The notes under the pieces are model-generated. The model made no database searches, had not been told where the DNA came from, and saw only the letters and a program-made list of their open reading frames with translations. Made by a program: the position numbers and the translations under genes. Shown here in pieces: positions 17,682-26,218 of a stretch of DNA of 64,000 nt. Positions within the stretch are counted from its first letter, which is position 1. Every line of letters begins with the position of its first letter. The DNA comes from Acutalibacter sp. 1XD8-36 (GTDB lineage Bacteria > Bacillota > Clostridia > Oscillospirales > Acutalibacteraceae), in assembly GCF_009917525.1 (NCBI RefSeq), contig NZ_QZDU01000001.1, positions 310,001-374,000 of the forward strand, in the 5' to 3' direction.

Positions 17682-18749
17682 CTATCCTGTTACAATACGC
17701 CATATATCATGGAAAGTGATAAGCACCATCAAGCCTATAAGCAGCATAAAGCCCGCCGCATGCACATATCCCTCGTATTTCGCGGGCACTGGCCTGCGGG
17801 TCACTCCCTCCCATATTAGGAACAGCAGCCGCCCGCCATCCAGGGCAGGCAGTGGCAGCAGGTTGATAATGCCCAGGTTCACGGTTATCATTATCATCAT
17901 GAACACTATATTGCTCACCGCCTGGCCGAATCCCTGGCTCAACCCCGCTCCCGCCGCCTGGGAAATGGCCTGTGCAGTACCGACCGGCCCGGCTATCTCA
18001 TTGAGCCCAAACCTGCCGGTGAGCAGTCCCTTAAGGCTCTCCACCACCATGCGAGCCATGGAAAAGGTGTCAGTACCGGCCCTGCGCAGCACACCGGAAA
18101 AACTGCGTTGCTCCGGCATAACGTAGAAATCCAAGGCAGGCGCCTCACTGCCGTCCTCCAGCACCCGGGTGTGCATGGCAAACTCATTAAGTTCTACGCG
18201 CACTCCGTCACGCTCCACAGTCATGTGCACTGCCTTAGGGTCAGCAAGAGCCATGGCAAATGACAAATCCCGGTCAGTATAGACAGCATAGCCGTTTATC
18301 TCCACAATCCTGTCCCCTGCCCGGGCCCCTGCAGCTTCTGTGGCTGAGTTCTCCGTGAACTTCGAGAAGGTAGTTGTAGCAAATGTCTCCTGGGGAGCCA
18401 GCACAAGAATCATAAGGATAAAGCCCAAAATGATATTGAATATCCCTCCGGCAACCACAACCAGGAAACGCCGCCATACCGGCTTATTGCCGAAAGCCCT
18501 CTCATCGCTGCTCTCCTCGTCCTCACCCTCCATGGCGCAGAAGCCTCCTATTGGAAACAGTCGCAGGGCATACTGGGTCTCTCCCCGCTGGAATCCAAAT
18601 AGCTTCGGTCCCATACCCACGGCGAATTCATTTACCCTGATACCTGAGAGCTTCGCCATAAGAAAATGCCCCAGCTCATGGAAAAATACTACGAAGCCAA
18701 AAAGCAGTATGCCAATGATTATCAGCAGGGCCGTGTAGAGTATTTGCAA
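17682..18749 (-). CDS. rseP: Site-2 protease RseP/RasP
   Basis: 355 residues; TTG start behind AGGAGATGGTAGC. Intramembrane zinc metalloprotease: FFHELGHFLMAK (HExxH) in the first membrane segment, GMGPKLFGFQRGET, GGFCAMEGE, one PDZ domain (~130-210; NSATEAAGARAGDRIVEING), and NLLPLPALDGGR (the LDG motif). It processes anti-sigma factors or signal peptide remnants within the membrane. Located between dxr and ispG as in many Clostridia. Confidence 0.95.
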   Translation of the reverse strand: MQILYTALLIIIGILLFGFVVFFHELGHFLMAKLSGIRVNEFAVGMGPKLFGFQRGETQYALRLFPIGGFCAMEGEDEESSDERAFGNKPVWRRFLVVVAGGIFNIILGFILMILVLAPQETFATTTFSKFTENSATEAAGARAGDRIVEINGYAVYTDRDLSFAMALADPKAVHMTVERDGVRVELNEFAMHTRVLEDGSEAPALDFYVMPEQRSFSGVLRRAGTDTFSMARMVVESLKGLLTGRFGLNEIAGPVGTAQAISQAAGAGLSQGFGQAVSNIVFMMIMITVNLGIINLLPLPALDGGRLLFLIWEGVTRRPVPAKYEGYVHAAGFMLLIGLMVLITFHDIWRIVTG

Positions 18750-18776
18750 GCTACCATCTCCTAAACTATAACTTTA

Positions 18777-19940
18777 CTAAGCGAAAAGTACCGATTTCAC
18801 AAATTCCCGTGCAGCAATATCAGCCTCCAAAACATCCTCAACGTTGTCAGCCGGCTGGTCCGGCTGACGCTCCATCGCCTGGGCGCAGAGCTCAGGTATC
18901 TGCATAAACCCAAGCCTGCCCTGCAGGAAAGCACTCACTGCCTCCTCATTTGCACCGTTCACTGCCGCCGGAGCCAGCCCTCCTCTTTTCAGGGCACGTA
19001 TAGCGATATCAAGACAGGGGAACGCATTTAAGTCAGGCGGGTAAAAGCTCAGAGACTGTACAGCAAATAAATCCAGCTCCCCCACCGGTGAGGGCAGGCG
19101 CTCAGGATAGGTGAGGGCGTACTGTATAGGCAGGCACATGTCCGGCACACCCAGCTGGGCTATCACCGAGCGGTCGTCATACTCCACCATAGAGTGTACA
19201 ATGCTCTCCCTGTGTACCACTACTTGTATTTTATCCGGGAGCACATCAAACAGCCACCTGGCCTCCATGACCTCCAGGCCCTTGTTCATCATAGTGGCTG
19301 AGTCTATAGTGACCTTCGCCCCCATGGACCAGTTGGGGTGAGCAAGGGCCTGTTCCGGGGTCACATTCTCCAGTTCCTCCCTGGTCCTGCCAAAAAACGG
19401 CCCGCCGGAGGCTGTCAGCAGCATTCTCCGCAACTCTCTCTTATTATTTCCCTGAAGACACTGGAATATGGCAGAGTGCTCGCTGTCCACCGGCAAAATA
19501 TCCACGCCGTTCTGTTTCGCGGCCTCCATAACCAGCGCTCCGCCTGCCACAAGTGTCTCCTTGTTTGCCAGAGCCAGAGTCTTCTTTGCTTTTATAGCCG
19601 CAAGCGTAGGCCTCAGTCCTACCATGCCCACCACAGAGTTTAATGTAATGTCAACGCCTTCCCATGCCGCGGCCTCACAGAGGCCGTCAATACCCTCCAG
19701 CACCTTCACGTCCATATCCCGCAGGCGTATGCGTAAATCTGCCGCTGCTGCCGAGTCATACACCGCCACAGCCTCCGGGGAAAACTCACGCACCTGCTGT
19801 TCCAGCAACTCCACATTATGGTGCGCCGCCATCACAGCTACACGGAACTGTGTGCGTCCGGTCCTGTTCAGCTCCCTCACAACCTTCAGCGCCTGAGTGC
19901 CAATCGAGCCGGTGGATCCCAGGATAGACAGGGTTTTCAT
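18777..19940 (-). CDS. dxr: 1-deoxy-D-xylulose 5-phosphate reductoisomerase
   Basis: 387 residues from the ATG at 19938-19940. An ATG seven codons earlier overlaps the GNAT stop, but the family begins at KTLSILGSTGSIGTQAL. Motifs: NADPH loop GSTGSIG, LANKETLVAGG, LPVDSEHSAIFQCL, LTASGGPF and IDSATMMNKGLEVMEA. First committed MEP-pathway enzyme. The GAGGAG site is ~11 bases before the chosen ATG. Confidence 0.95.
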   Translation of the reverse strand: MKTLSILGSTGSIGTQALKVVRELNRTGRTQFRVAVMAAHHNVELLEQQVREFSPEAVAVYDSAAAADLRIRLRDMDVKVLEGIDGLCEAAAWEGVDITLNSVVGMVGLRPTLAAIKAKKTLALANKETLVAGGALVMEAAKQNGVDILPVDSEHSAIFQCLQGNNKRELRRMLLTASGGPFFGRTREELENVTPEQALAHPNWSMGAKVTIDSATMMNKGLEVMEARWLFDVLPDKIQVVVHRESIVHSMVEYDDRSVIAQLGVPDMCLPIQYALTYPERLPSPVGELDLFAVQSLSFYPPDLNAFPCLDIAIRALKRGGLAPAAVNGANEEAVSAFLQGRLGFMQIPELCAQAMERQPDQPADNVEDVLEADIAAREFVKSVLFA

Positions 19941-19957
19941 TCTGGCAAACTCTCCTC

Positions 19958-20521
19958 TCATAGCTCTTTCCTATAGATGTAGAAACCGGGCCGCTCTGCA
20001 AAAAGACTAAATCCCAGCCTCTCATACTGCCCCACCGTACCGTGGTACTGCCAGGGGTATCCGCCATTGGTAAAGGGATATCCTTCGGCATAAATATATC
20101 CCCGGGACCTGGCGTCATTCAGAAAGCGCTCCAAGACCATTGTTCCAAGTCCTCTGCACTTGTAACCCTCGGCTATGTCCATACAGTACATTATACTTAT
20201 TTGCCCAGGAGCGCAGTCCGTGGAATAAAACCTCTCATCCCCATAGACTGTCTCATAGGAGCACTTATCTCCCGCATTGCACCAGCCCATCGGCAAATCT
20301 CCATCAAACAAAAGATAGCCGGTCATCCTGCCGGAATCTATTAGGTTTTTCGCCAGCATTCTGCGGTCGAACACCTCTTTGTAGCTTGCCTCGTCAGCCA
20401 TATGGCTCTCAAGGCAGTAGCAGTTTGCCCTGGGGTCTCCGGGCATAAAGGCGCTCTCCTCGAAGTATCGGAAGAACTCCCCAGCCATTCCGGGGGTCAG
20501 CGGCATTATGCTTATATCCAT
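19958..20521 (-). CDS. GNAT N-acetyltransferase
   Basis: 187 residues. The acetyl-CoA binding motif A region is visible as YCMDIAEGYKCRGLGTMVLERFLNDARSRGYIYAEGYP (the R/Q-x-x-G-x-G/A loop is KCRGLG), followed by YERLGFSLFAERPGFYIYRKEL. An N-terminal Cys stretch (ANCYCLES) resembles YoaP-like/uncharacterised GNATs of Firmicutes. Substrate unknown; inserted between cdsA and dxr. Confidence 0.82.
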   Translation of the reverse strand: MDISIMPLTPGMAGEFFRYFEESAFMPGDPRANCYCLESHMADEASYKEVFDRRMLAKNLIDSGRMTGYLLFDGDLPMGWCNAGDKCSYETVYGDERFYSTDCAPGQISIMYCMDIAEGYKCRGLGTMVLERFLNDARSRGYIYAEGYPFTNGGYPWQYHGTVGQYERLGFSLFAERPGFYIYRKEL

Positions 20522-20535
20522 TCTGAACTTCTCTC

Positions 20536-21357
20536 CTACACTCCCGCCAGAGGCAGGAACATTACCAATAGATACACATATGGCGCCGTAAATATGACGC
20601 TGTCAAACCTGTCCAGCACACCGCCGTGTCCCGGTATCACCTGTCCGAAATCTTTTATATGGCAGCTGCGCTTGATGATGGAGAAGCTCAAATCCCCTAG
20701 CACAGATATCAGTGAGCCGAAAAGGCCGATAAGCAGCAGGGCAATATAATTGACCCCCACCTGGCCCTGATAAAACACCGCAGAAAACCAGACACCGCAG
20801 AGCAGCATGACCACCATATCCACTACCGTGCCTCCGACAAGGCCCTCTACAGTCTTCTTTGGGCTAATCTCAGGGCATAGCTTATGCCGTCCGAAAAGTG
20901 TCCCCGCAAAGTACGCCCCAACATCTGCCACCCACGCCGCCAGTACCGCTATGAGCACATAGAACATGCCATGGCTTAGATTTAATTCCCTTAAAGAGAC
21001 CAGCGTGTGCAGCGCGCATGGTATTATCACCACCATGCTGTACAGCACCGCCACTTCTTTAAAGGTGGTCTCCCTATGGCAGACAATCAGCGCAGAAAAG
21101 ATAATTAGGGTGTAGACGCAGTATGTCATGAACTGGAACTGCTCGTTGCAGAAGGGCACAATCGCCGCCGCTGCCAGTGAAGGCAGGCACAAAAACCACT
21201 TATTCTGCAGTCCCAAAGCGGCGGCCAGCTCATGCACCGCCATCACCGATATAACTGCAACGGCAATATTCAGAGCCAGAGGGAATATCTTGTCAAACAC
21301 TATAACGGCAATCATAAACACCGCCAGCACAATACCGGATAAAACTCGTTGTACCAT
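20536..21357 (-). CDS. cdsA: Phosphatidate cytidylyltransferase
   Basis: 273 residues from the ATG at 21355-21357 with AAAGGTG upstream; the 99 codons of open frame further upstream lie in the uppS coding region and are spurious. About eight membrane segments, and the CDS signature ISVLGDLSFSIIKRSCHIKDFGQVIPGHGGVLDRFDS near the C-terminus. It makes CDP-diacylglycerol for phospholipid synthesis. Directly behind uppS, as in most bacteria. Confidence 0.95.
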   Translation of the reverse strand: MVQRVLSGIVLAVFMIAVIVFDKIFPLALNIAVAVISVMAVHELAAALGLQNKWFLCLPSLAAAAIVPFCNEQFQFMTYCVYTLIIFSALIVCHRETTFKEVAVLYSMVVIIPCALHTLVSLRELNLSHGMFYVLIAVLAAWVADVGAYFAGTLFGRHKLCPEISPKKTVEGLVGGTVVDMVVMLLCGVWFSAVFYQGQVGVNYIALLLIGLFGSLISVLGDLSFSIIKRSCHIKDFGQVIPGHGGVLDRFDSVIFTAPYVYLLVMFLPLAGV

Positions 21358-21385
21358 GGTGAAATTCACCTTTCTCCTGAGAAAT

Positions 21386-22114
21386 TCACACCCCGCCAAA
21401 GCGCCGCTGACGGGAGTTGTATATGGCAATGGCCTGGTCCAGGTCCCCGGGCTTGAAGTCCGGCCAGAGAATGTCAAAATAGACAAACTCCGCATAGGCG
21501 CACTGCCACAAAAGGAAATTCGAGATACGCTGCTCACCGCTGGGACGGATGATAAGGTCAGGGGCAGGCTGCCCGGCGGTATAGAGATAGTTGTCAAACA
21601 GTTCATCAGTAAGCGCCGCAGGCTCAAATTTACCCGCCCGCACATCTTCCGCAAAGTTCCGGGCGGCGTGTAAAATCTCTGCCCTGCCGCCGTAATTCAT
21701 GGCAAGGTTTAGCACCATGCCCGTCTTAGAGGAGCTGACCTCCTCTACCTCGGCGATAAGCTCCTGCAAATCCCGGGAAAAGGCACCCACATCCCCGATG
21801 AAACGCACCCGGATGTTTTCGTTCATAAAGTCCCTAAGGGCCTCCCGCAGATAGTCTTTGAAAAGGCCCATCAATGCCCCAACCTCATCTGCCGGGCGAG
21901 ACCAGTTTTCTGTAGAAAAAGCGTATACCGTCAGATACTTTAGCCCAATTTTTGAGGCATACTTGGTGATAGTGCGGAAATTCTGGGCCCCGGCCCTATG
22001 CCCCATGGAGCGGGGCTGGAAATGCTTCTTGGCCCAGCGCCCATTGCCGTCCATAATTATACCCACATGCGCGGGTACAGGCTGTTTCATGACAGCGCTC
22101 TCTTTCTCCGGCAT
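21386..22114 (-). CDS. uppS: Isoprenyl (undecaprenyl) diphosphate synthase
   Basis: 242 residues. cis-prenyltransferase motifs: GIIMDGNGRWAKK with catalytic Asp, HRAGAQNFR, LTVYAFSTENWSRP, AMNYGGRAEI, DLIIRPSGEQRISNFLLWQCAYAEFVYFDILWPDF. It elongates FPP to C55-PP, the cell-wall lipid carrier. AAGGAG lies 5 bases ahead of the chosen ATG. Confidence 0.97.
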   Translation of the reverse strand: MPEKESAVMKQPVPAHVGIIMDGNGRWAKKHFQPRSMGHRAGAQNFRTITKYASKIGLKYLTVYAFSTENWSRPADEVGALMGLFKDYLREALRDFMNENIRVRFIGDVGAFSRDLQELIAEVEEVSSSKTGMVLNLAMNYGGRAEILHAARNFAEDVRAGKFEPAALTDELFDNYLYTAGQPAPDLIIRPSGEQRISNFLLWQCAYAEFVYFDILWPDFKPGDLDQAIAIYNSRQRRFGGV

Positions 22115-22123
22115 AGGCTCTCC

Positions 22124-22687
22124 TTAAATCTCCAGAATCTCTTTCTCTTTGTCCGCGGCGCAGGTGTCGATGTTCTTTACATACTTGTCGGTGAGCTCCT
22201 GGGCCTTCTTCTCAGCCTGCTTCAGGTCGTCCTCGGTTATCTCGGACTTCTTCTTCATATCCTTCAGCTTCTCAATGCCGTCCCGGCGTATTGAGCGCAC
22301 AGCCACCTTTGCCTCTTCCGCCAGCTTGCTGGTCTCCTTAACCAGCTCCCTGCGGCGCTCCTCGTTCAGCGGCGGGAAAGTGAGGCGGATAATTTTACCG
22401 TCGTTCTGGGGATTCACTCCCAGGTCCGAAGTCTGTATTGCCTTCTCAATACCCCTAAGCACAGAGGCGTCCCAGGGCTGGATGGTAAGCACCCTGGCCT
22501 CGGTAACAGCCACCGCCGCCAGCTGGTTTATGGGCGTGGGGGTGTCGTAGTAGTTTACCATAATTTTATCCAGCACAGCGGGATTTGCCCGCCCGGCGCG
22601 TATAGCCGCATACTCCTCCTGGAGATGGCCCACTGCCTTTTTCATCTTGCTTTCAGCCTTGTCAAAAACATCCTTCATCTCTGCCAT
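22124..22687 (-). CDS. frr: Ribosome recycling factor
   Basis: 187 residues, standard length. Signatures: AIRAGRANPAVLDKI, YYDTPTPINQLA, QPWDASVLRGIEKAI, GVNPQNDGKIIRLTFPPLNEERRRELVK, KAKVAVRSIRRD-like helix, EDDLKQAEKKAQELTDKY. It splits post-termination ribosomes with EF-G. Behind pyrH as is usual. Confidence 0.98.
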   Translation of the reverse strand: MAEMKDVFDKAESKMKKAVGHLQEEYAAIRAGRANPAVLDKIMVNYYDTPTPINQLAAVAVTEARVLTIQPWDASVLRGIEKAIQTSDLGVNPQNDGKIIRLTFPPLNEERRRELVKETSKLAEEAKVAVRSIRRDGIEKLKDMKKKSEITEDDLKQAEKKAQELTDKYVKNIDTCAADKEKEILEI

Positions 22688-22731
22688 TTTGATTTCCCTC
22701 CTGATAGTTGGTTTTAATATTATAGTTTAAG

Positions 22732-23436
22732 TTATTTTACCAGTGTGCCCACCGCTTCACCAGTGACCGCACGAACGATATTCTCCGGGTCCTCTATGCT
22801 GAACACCAGCCAGGGTATCCCCCGGTCCTTACAGAAGGAGGCGGCTGTCATGTCCATAACGCCCAGGTTCTGGTTTAGGACCTCCATAAAGGTTAGCTCG
22901 TCATAGCGCTTGGCATTGGGATTTTTCTTGGGGTCGCTGTCGTAAACCCCATCCACCATCGTGGCCTTTAGGATAATATCCGCCTCAATCTCAGCCGCGC
23001 GCAAGGCAGCTCCTGTGTCCGTGGAAAAGAACGGGTTGCCTGTGCCGCAGCCAAAGACTATCACCCGGCCCTTCTCCAGGTGCCTCACTGCCCTGTTACG
23101 GATATAGGGCTCAGCCACCTCCTGCATGGCAATAGCAGTCTGCACCCGCACATCAAGGCCCATCTGCTCCAGGCCGTCGGCTACACCCAGGGCGTTGATT
23201 ACAGTAGCAAGCATACCCATATGGTCGGCCCGGGTACGGTCCATGCTGCCGCTGCTCCGTCCGCGCCAGAAGTTGCCGCCGCCCACCACAATGGCCACCT
23301 CAGCGCCCATATCATGAAGGGTTTTCACCGGCCTGCAGATGTCCACAACTGTGTCGAAGTCAATGCCGTGGCCTAAAGAACCTGCCAGGGCCTCACCACT
23401 GAGCTTTAAAAGCACCCTCTTATATTTTGGTGTCAT
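22732..23436 (-). CDS. pyrH: UMP kinase
   Basis: 234 residues. Amino-acid-kinase fold: [93 protein letters not shown]. Phosphorylates UMP to UDP. It overlaps the DUF3795 gene upstream (ATGA), which stands where tsf/rpsB are usually found. Confidence 0.97.
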   Translation of the reverse strand: MTPKYKRVLLKLSGEALAGSLGHGIDFDTVVDICRPVKTLHDMGAEVAIVVGGGNFWRGRSSGSMDRTRADHMGMLATVINALGVADGLEQMGLDVRVQTAIAMQEVAEPYIRNRAVRHLEKGRVIVFGCGTGNPFFSTDTGAALRAAEIEADIILKATMVDGVYDSDPKKNPNAKRYDELTFMEVLNQNLGVMDMTAASFCKDRGIPWLVFSIEDPENIVRAVTGEAVGTLVK

Positions 23437-23900
23437 AAACCCACACTCCGTTTCTTGAATATGATTATTTCCGGGTCCGCCCCGTCCTGGCCGTACTCGC
23501 AGACCATGAGGTATTTCTCGTCCGCCAGAAGTCCGTAGCAGCGGCCGCTGCCAAGCTTCTCAAGCTGATTGCCAAGATACACCCGGTCATCCCGCCAGAA
23601 TTTAACCTCCTGGCCGCCGGGGAGCACGTACTGTAGGTTTACATATGCACCCGGCAGGGTGTTAAGCCCTGTGACCTCAGGCATATCCGGAATTCCCAGG
23701 GCATTGAACTCTGCGATGAGCCTGTCTTTAAGCCCACAGCCTCCGCACTGTCTGCAGCTATCCTGCCCCTTTTCCCGGCAGCAGGCAAATAGCGGACACT
23801 GCCCAACTCCTTCAAAGGGTTTGCCCTCTGTCTCACTACACCCGGCGCAGCCGTCCTTCATAGCGCACTGCCCGCAGTCCAGCCCACATACAGCGACCAT
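23433..23900 (-). CDS. DUF3795 Cys-rich protein, first gene of the pyrH operon
   Basis: 155 residues. The N-terminal Cys-rich part ([38 protein letters not shown]) has 13 cysteines in the first ~60 residues in DUF3795 spacing. The remainder ([38 protein letters not shown]) is an unassigned beta-rich stretch that distinguishes it from the 987-1667 homologue. Probably metal- or cluster-binding. Starts behind GGGGAGGTGCGTCT and is translationally coupled to pyrH. Confidence 0.75.
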   Translation of the reverse strand: MVAVCGLDCGQCAMKDGCAGCSETEGKPFEGVGQCPLFACCREKGQDSCRQCGGCGLKDRLIAEFNALGIPDMPEVTGLNTLPGAYVNLQYVLPGGQEVKFWRDDRVYLGNQLEKLGSGRCYGLLADEKYLMVCEYGQDGADPEIIIFKKRSVGL

Positions 23901-23942
23901 AGACGCACCTCCCCAAAATTACTTGCTTGTATATACAGTTTA

Positions 23943-23971
23943 ATTGTACATGAAAAACCTTCCTTTGTAAA
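23943..23971 (-). promoter_or_regulatory. Promoter of the DUF3795-pyrH-frr run
   Basis: Minus strand -35 TTTACA (23966-23971), 17-bp spacer, -10 TACAAT (23943-23948). It is about 40 bp ahead of the DUF3795 ATG and directly behind the aldolase terminator. Confidence 0.75.
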
Positions 23972-23995
23972 GCTTTATTTTTTGCACATAGGGTA

Positions 23996-24033
23996 CAAAA
24001 AAATAAAGAGGGCGGCACAAAAGCACCGTCCTC
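23996..24033 (-). terminator. Terminator behind fba
   Basis: Minus-strand hairpin with arms GAGGACGGTGC and GTGCCGCCCTC (24008-24033), followed by TTTATTTTTTT. It lies 15 bp behind the aldolase stop. Confidence 0.85.
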
Positions 24034-24048
24034 ATGTATACACTCAGC

Positions 24049-24912
24049 TTATGCCTTGCCAACAGAGCCGAACAGCTCCATTTTCTCCTTGACAGTAGCC
24101 TTGATTGCCTCAGTGCCGGGAGCCAGCAGCTTACGGGGGTCAAAGCCCTTGCCCTGCTTATCCTTGCCCTCCTCAATATACTGGCGGGTAGCTGCAGCGA
24201 AGCTCAGCTGGCACTCGGTATTCACGTTCACCTTGGAGACGCCAAGGCTGATGGCCTTCTTTACCATCTCCTCCGGGATACCTGTGCCGCCGTGGAGCAC
24301 CAGGGGCATGGTGCCGGTCTTCTCCTGAATCTGCGCCAGAACGTCAAAATTCAGGCCGGTCCAGTTCTCGGGGTATACGCCGTGGATATTGCCAATACCC
24401 GCAGCCAGCATGGTGACACCCAGGTCGGCTATCTGCTTACACTCGGCGGGGTCGGCTACCTCGCCGCTGCCCACAACGCCGTCCTCCTCACCGCCGATAG
24501 CGCCAACCTCAGCCTCGACAGAGATGCCCTTTTCGCCGGCAATGCGGATAATTTCCTTTGTCTTCTCGATATTCTCCTCAATAGCATAATGGGAGCCGTC
24601 AAACATAACGGAGGAGAACCCATCCTCCATGGCCTTCAGCGCGCCCTCATAGCTGCCGTGGTCCAGATGCAGAGCCACCGGAACAGTGATATTAAGGGTC
24701 TCAAGCATCCCCTTTACCATCCCCACAACAGTATTATAGCCGCACATGTACTTGCCCGCACCCTCAGACACACCGAGGATAACAGGAGAATTGCACTCCT
24801 GAGCGGTGAGGAGCACAGCCTTGGTCCACTCCAGGTTGTTGATGTTGAACTGACCCACGGCATACTTCCCGGCCTTGGCCTTGGTAAGCATTTCCTTTGC
24901 AGAAACTAACAT
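24049..24912 (-). CDS. fba: Class II fructose-1,6-bisphosphate aldolase
   Basis: 287 residues. Zinc-dependent aldolase: FNINNLEWTKAVLLTAQE, ALHLDHGSYEGALKAMEDGFSSVMFDGSHY, VEAEVGAIGGEEDGV, LAAGIGNIHGVYP, LHGGTGIPEEMVKKAISLGVSKVNVNTE. All metal and phosphate ligands are visible. Cleaves FBP in glycolysis. Monocistronic between its own promoter and terminator, as fits a highly expressed gene. Confidence 0.97.
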   Translation of the reverse strand: MLVSAKEMLTKAKAGKYAVGQFNINNLEWTKAVLLTAQECNSPVILGVSEGAGKYMCGYNTVVGMVKGMLETLNITVPVALHLDHGSYEGALKAMEDGFSSVMFDGSHYAIEENIEKTKEIIRIAGEKGISVEAEVGAIGGEEDGVVGSGEVADPAECKQIADLGVTMLAAGIGNIHGVYPENWTGLNFDVLAQIQEKTGTMPLVLHGGTGIPEEMVKKAISLGVSKVNVNTECQLSFAAATRQYIEEGKDKQGKGFDPRKLLAPGTEAIKATVKEKMELFGSVGKA

Positions 24913-24967
24913 AACGATTTCCCTCCGATTATGAATTTACACCGGTTCCCCGGCACGTCTTTCCTAT

Positions 24968-24996
24968 ATTATAACCGAGCGCACTGGAAAAAGCAA
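24968..24996 (-). promoter_or_regulatory. fba promoter
   Basis: Minus strand -10 TATAAT (24968-24973), 17-bp spacer, weak -35 TTGCTT (24991-24996). Divergent from the RNA promoter at 25030-25058. Confidence 0.65.
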
Positions 24997-25029
24997 CCTG
25001 AAAACCGCAAAAAAATATGAAAAACCCCC

Positions 25030-25058
25030 TTTACAATTTGCGCAAAGTGTGGTAAACT
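25030..25058 (+). promoter_or_regulatory. Promoter of the structured RNA
   Basis: Plus strand -35 TTTACA (25030-25035), 17-bp spacer, -10 TAAACT (25053-25058); predicted start near 25065. There is no ORF downstream, only a structured region and tRNA-Ala. Confidence 0.65.
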
Positions 25059-25064
25059 AAGGAA

Positions 25065-25208
25065 GTTCTATGGGCTCGTGGTTCAGCTGGGAACCCACAC
25101 GGTACGGTTATATGACCCACTTTTTAGGGATGTATTTCAAGTAGTCGCCGTTCGGTTCGCAACCTCAAGAGCGGCAGTAAGGTTTGTTGTTAGAAAATCG
25201 TGCTTTTT
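25065..25208 (+). ncRNA. Structured non-coding RNA, possibly 6S-like
   Basis: No credible ORF, but promoter-led and rich in complementary arms: outer TTCTA/TAGAA (25067-25071 / 25191-25195), a hairpin GTGG-TTC with GAACCCAC near 25079-25101, and GCCGTTC/GAGCGGC (25147-25153 / 25169-25175). A short T-run (25204-25208) ends it, with the tRNA-Ala gene 15 bp on. A closed rod with a large internal loop resembles 6S RNA, although ~140 nt is short for that family. Another clostridial structured RNA family is possible. Identity is inference. Confidence 0.5.
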
Positions 25209-25223
25209 ATCATAGTTTTATAC

Positions 25224-25299
25224 GGGCGATTAGCTCAGTTGGGAGAGCGCAGCGTTCGCAACGCTGAGGTCGTGGGTTCGAATCCCATATCGTCCACCA
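25224..25299 (+). tRNA. tRNA-Ala(CGC)
   Basis: 76 nt cloverleaf. Acceptor GGGCGAT pairs with ATCGTCC and contains G3:U70, the alanine identity pair. Anticodon stem CAGCG/CGCTG with loop TTCGCAA gives anticodon CGC. The T-arm has GGTTCGAATCC, and CCA is encoded. No own promoter seen; likely co-transcribed with the RNA upstream. Recombinase remnants start 16 bp behind it. Confidence 0.93.
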
Positions 25300-25314
25300 C
25301 TGAAACAGACTTGT

Positions 25315-25715
25315 TTAGGCAAGTTTGTTTTCTTTTGCAATGGGGGTAACATAGATGTCCGGCTCGGTCTGCCGTAACCCGCTACACTCGGCCACAAGAT
25401 TCTGGAAGTCCTCAAAAGCCACATTGAACTCAACCTCCAAACTGTAGTCCTTATAAACGTACACCGACTTCACAAACTGGGAAACTATCATCTTCTGGGC
25501 TTCAAAGGTACACCTTGCGTAAATTTCAGCCCAGGTTTCCAGTTGAGCGTATTCCTGCTTTTGAGCCTCTGCCCCAGCCAGACACCTGTCAAGCTCGTTC
25601 TGTGCGTCTGTGAGAGCAGCCGTCATGCTGACTATTTCTTCTTTGGCTTTCGCCACAAGGTCATTGAGCAGGTCTATACTCAGCTTGCTTTGGCCCCGGA
25701 TAACTCTGGTGCGTT
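25315..25715 (-). pseudogene. C-terminal fragment of a large serine recombinase
   Basis: The frame contains SKLSIDLLNDLVAKAKEE, a coiled coil (SMTAALTDAQNELDRCLAGAEAQKQEYAQLETWAEIYARC region), and FEAQKMIVSQFVKSVYVYKDYSLEVEFNV. This is the pattern of the C-terminal coiled coil and tail of large serine integrases from clostridial mobile elements. The catalytic and DNA-binding parts are missing and no proper start exists. It abuts the 3' end of tRNA-Ala, so this is probably the scar of an excised or decayed element. The right border near 25715 is approximate. Confidence 0.65.
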
Positions 25716-25718
25716 TCG

Positions 25719-26007
25719 GAGAATGTAACTTTCTGGTTCAGTACGCACCAAGGACTCCGGAGTCACCTAACGGTGGCGGACTGGTGATACGGCTTTCAGA
25801 AAGTCACTTCCTGCTTTGCGGCTGAATTATTCGGCAACTCTCCTGGCGCGTCCCAACGACCTGCGAGAGCCCGAGGTCGTCTCCCTGACCGAAGGGCGCT
25901 TTGAAAACGGAGAATTGATGCCGGGCCGGCGTCTCAACGGAGACGAGTTCCATTTGAGGTTCGATAGGGAGCCCCGCGCTGTGATATGTGAGGTTGCCTT
26001 TAGATAA
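25719..26007 (+). pseudogene. C-terminal fragment of a DUF5597-type glycosidase, frameshifted
   Basis: Two plus-strand frames join into one family-like tail: VRFGECNFLVQYAP...GGGLVIRLSESHFLLCG (stop at 25824) and, shifted by one base, LNYSATLLARPNDLREPEVVSLTEGRFENGELMPGRRLNGDEFHLRF ending at 26007. EEGRF..G.W.PGRRLNGDE is characteristic of the C-terminal DUF5597 domain of GH35/GH42-like beta-galactosidases. Only ~95 codons of a protein usually above 500 residues remain. It is a dead remnant next to the recombinase scrap. Confidence 0.6.
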
Positions 26008-26066
26008 TTTAATTGCTTTATGGTCAGCTGAATCCTTTATTGGAGACGGCTGGCCTTTCATATTTA

Positions 26067-26129
26067 CCACTCGCTAGGCGAGTGGTTTTCATCGCACAAG
26101 AAAAGCCGCTTTAGCGGCGGCCCTTTCTT
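26067..26129. terminator. Pair of hairpin terminators
   Basis: CCACTCGC/GCGAGTGG (26067-26085) is followed on the plus strand by TTTTC. AAGAAAAGCCGC/GCGGC...TTTCTT (26098-26129) is a near-symmetric hairpin that can act on either strand. They separate the decayed plus-strand remnants from the minus-strand gene ending at 26219. Confidence 0.6.
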
Positions 26130-26218
26130 GTAATGCGTTGTAAAACCTTCCATACTCTTTTATGGGCTAAGTTCGTATCCATACTTCTAGAGAAAGTGAA
26201 CCTATAAAGTTTATATCT

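Noticed and set aside
21358-21654. 99-codon N-terminal extension of cdsA
   Set aside because: It overlaps the conserved C-terminal half of uppS in another frame; the ATG at 21357 has a ribosome binding site and fits the family.
24034-24909. 291-codon plus-strand open frame opposite fba
   Set aside because: Mirror frame of the aldolase coding sequence, no RBS, and aldolase motifs are unambiguous on the other strand.
25804-26070. 88-codon minus-strand open frame near the tRNA-Ala scars
   Set aside because: No family pattern; the plus strand of the same segment reads as the tail of a DUF5597 glycosidase, and terminator-like hairpins lie at its start.
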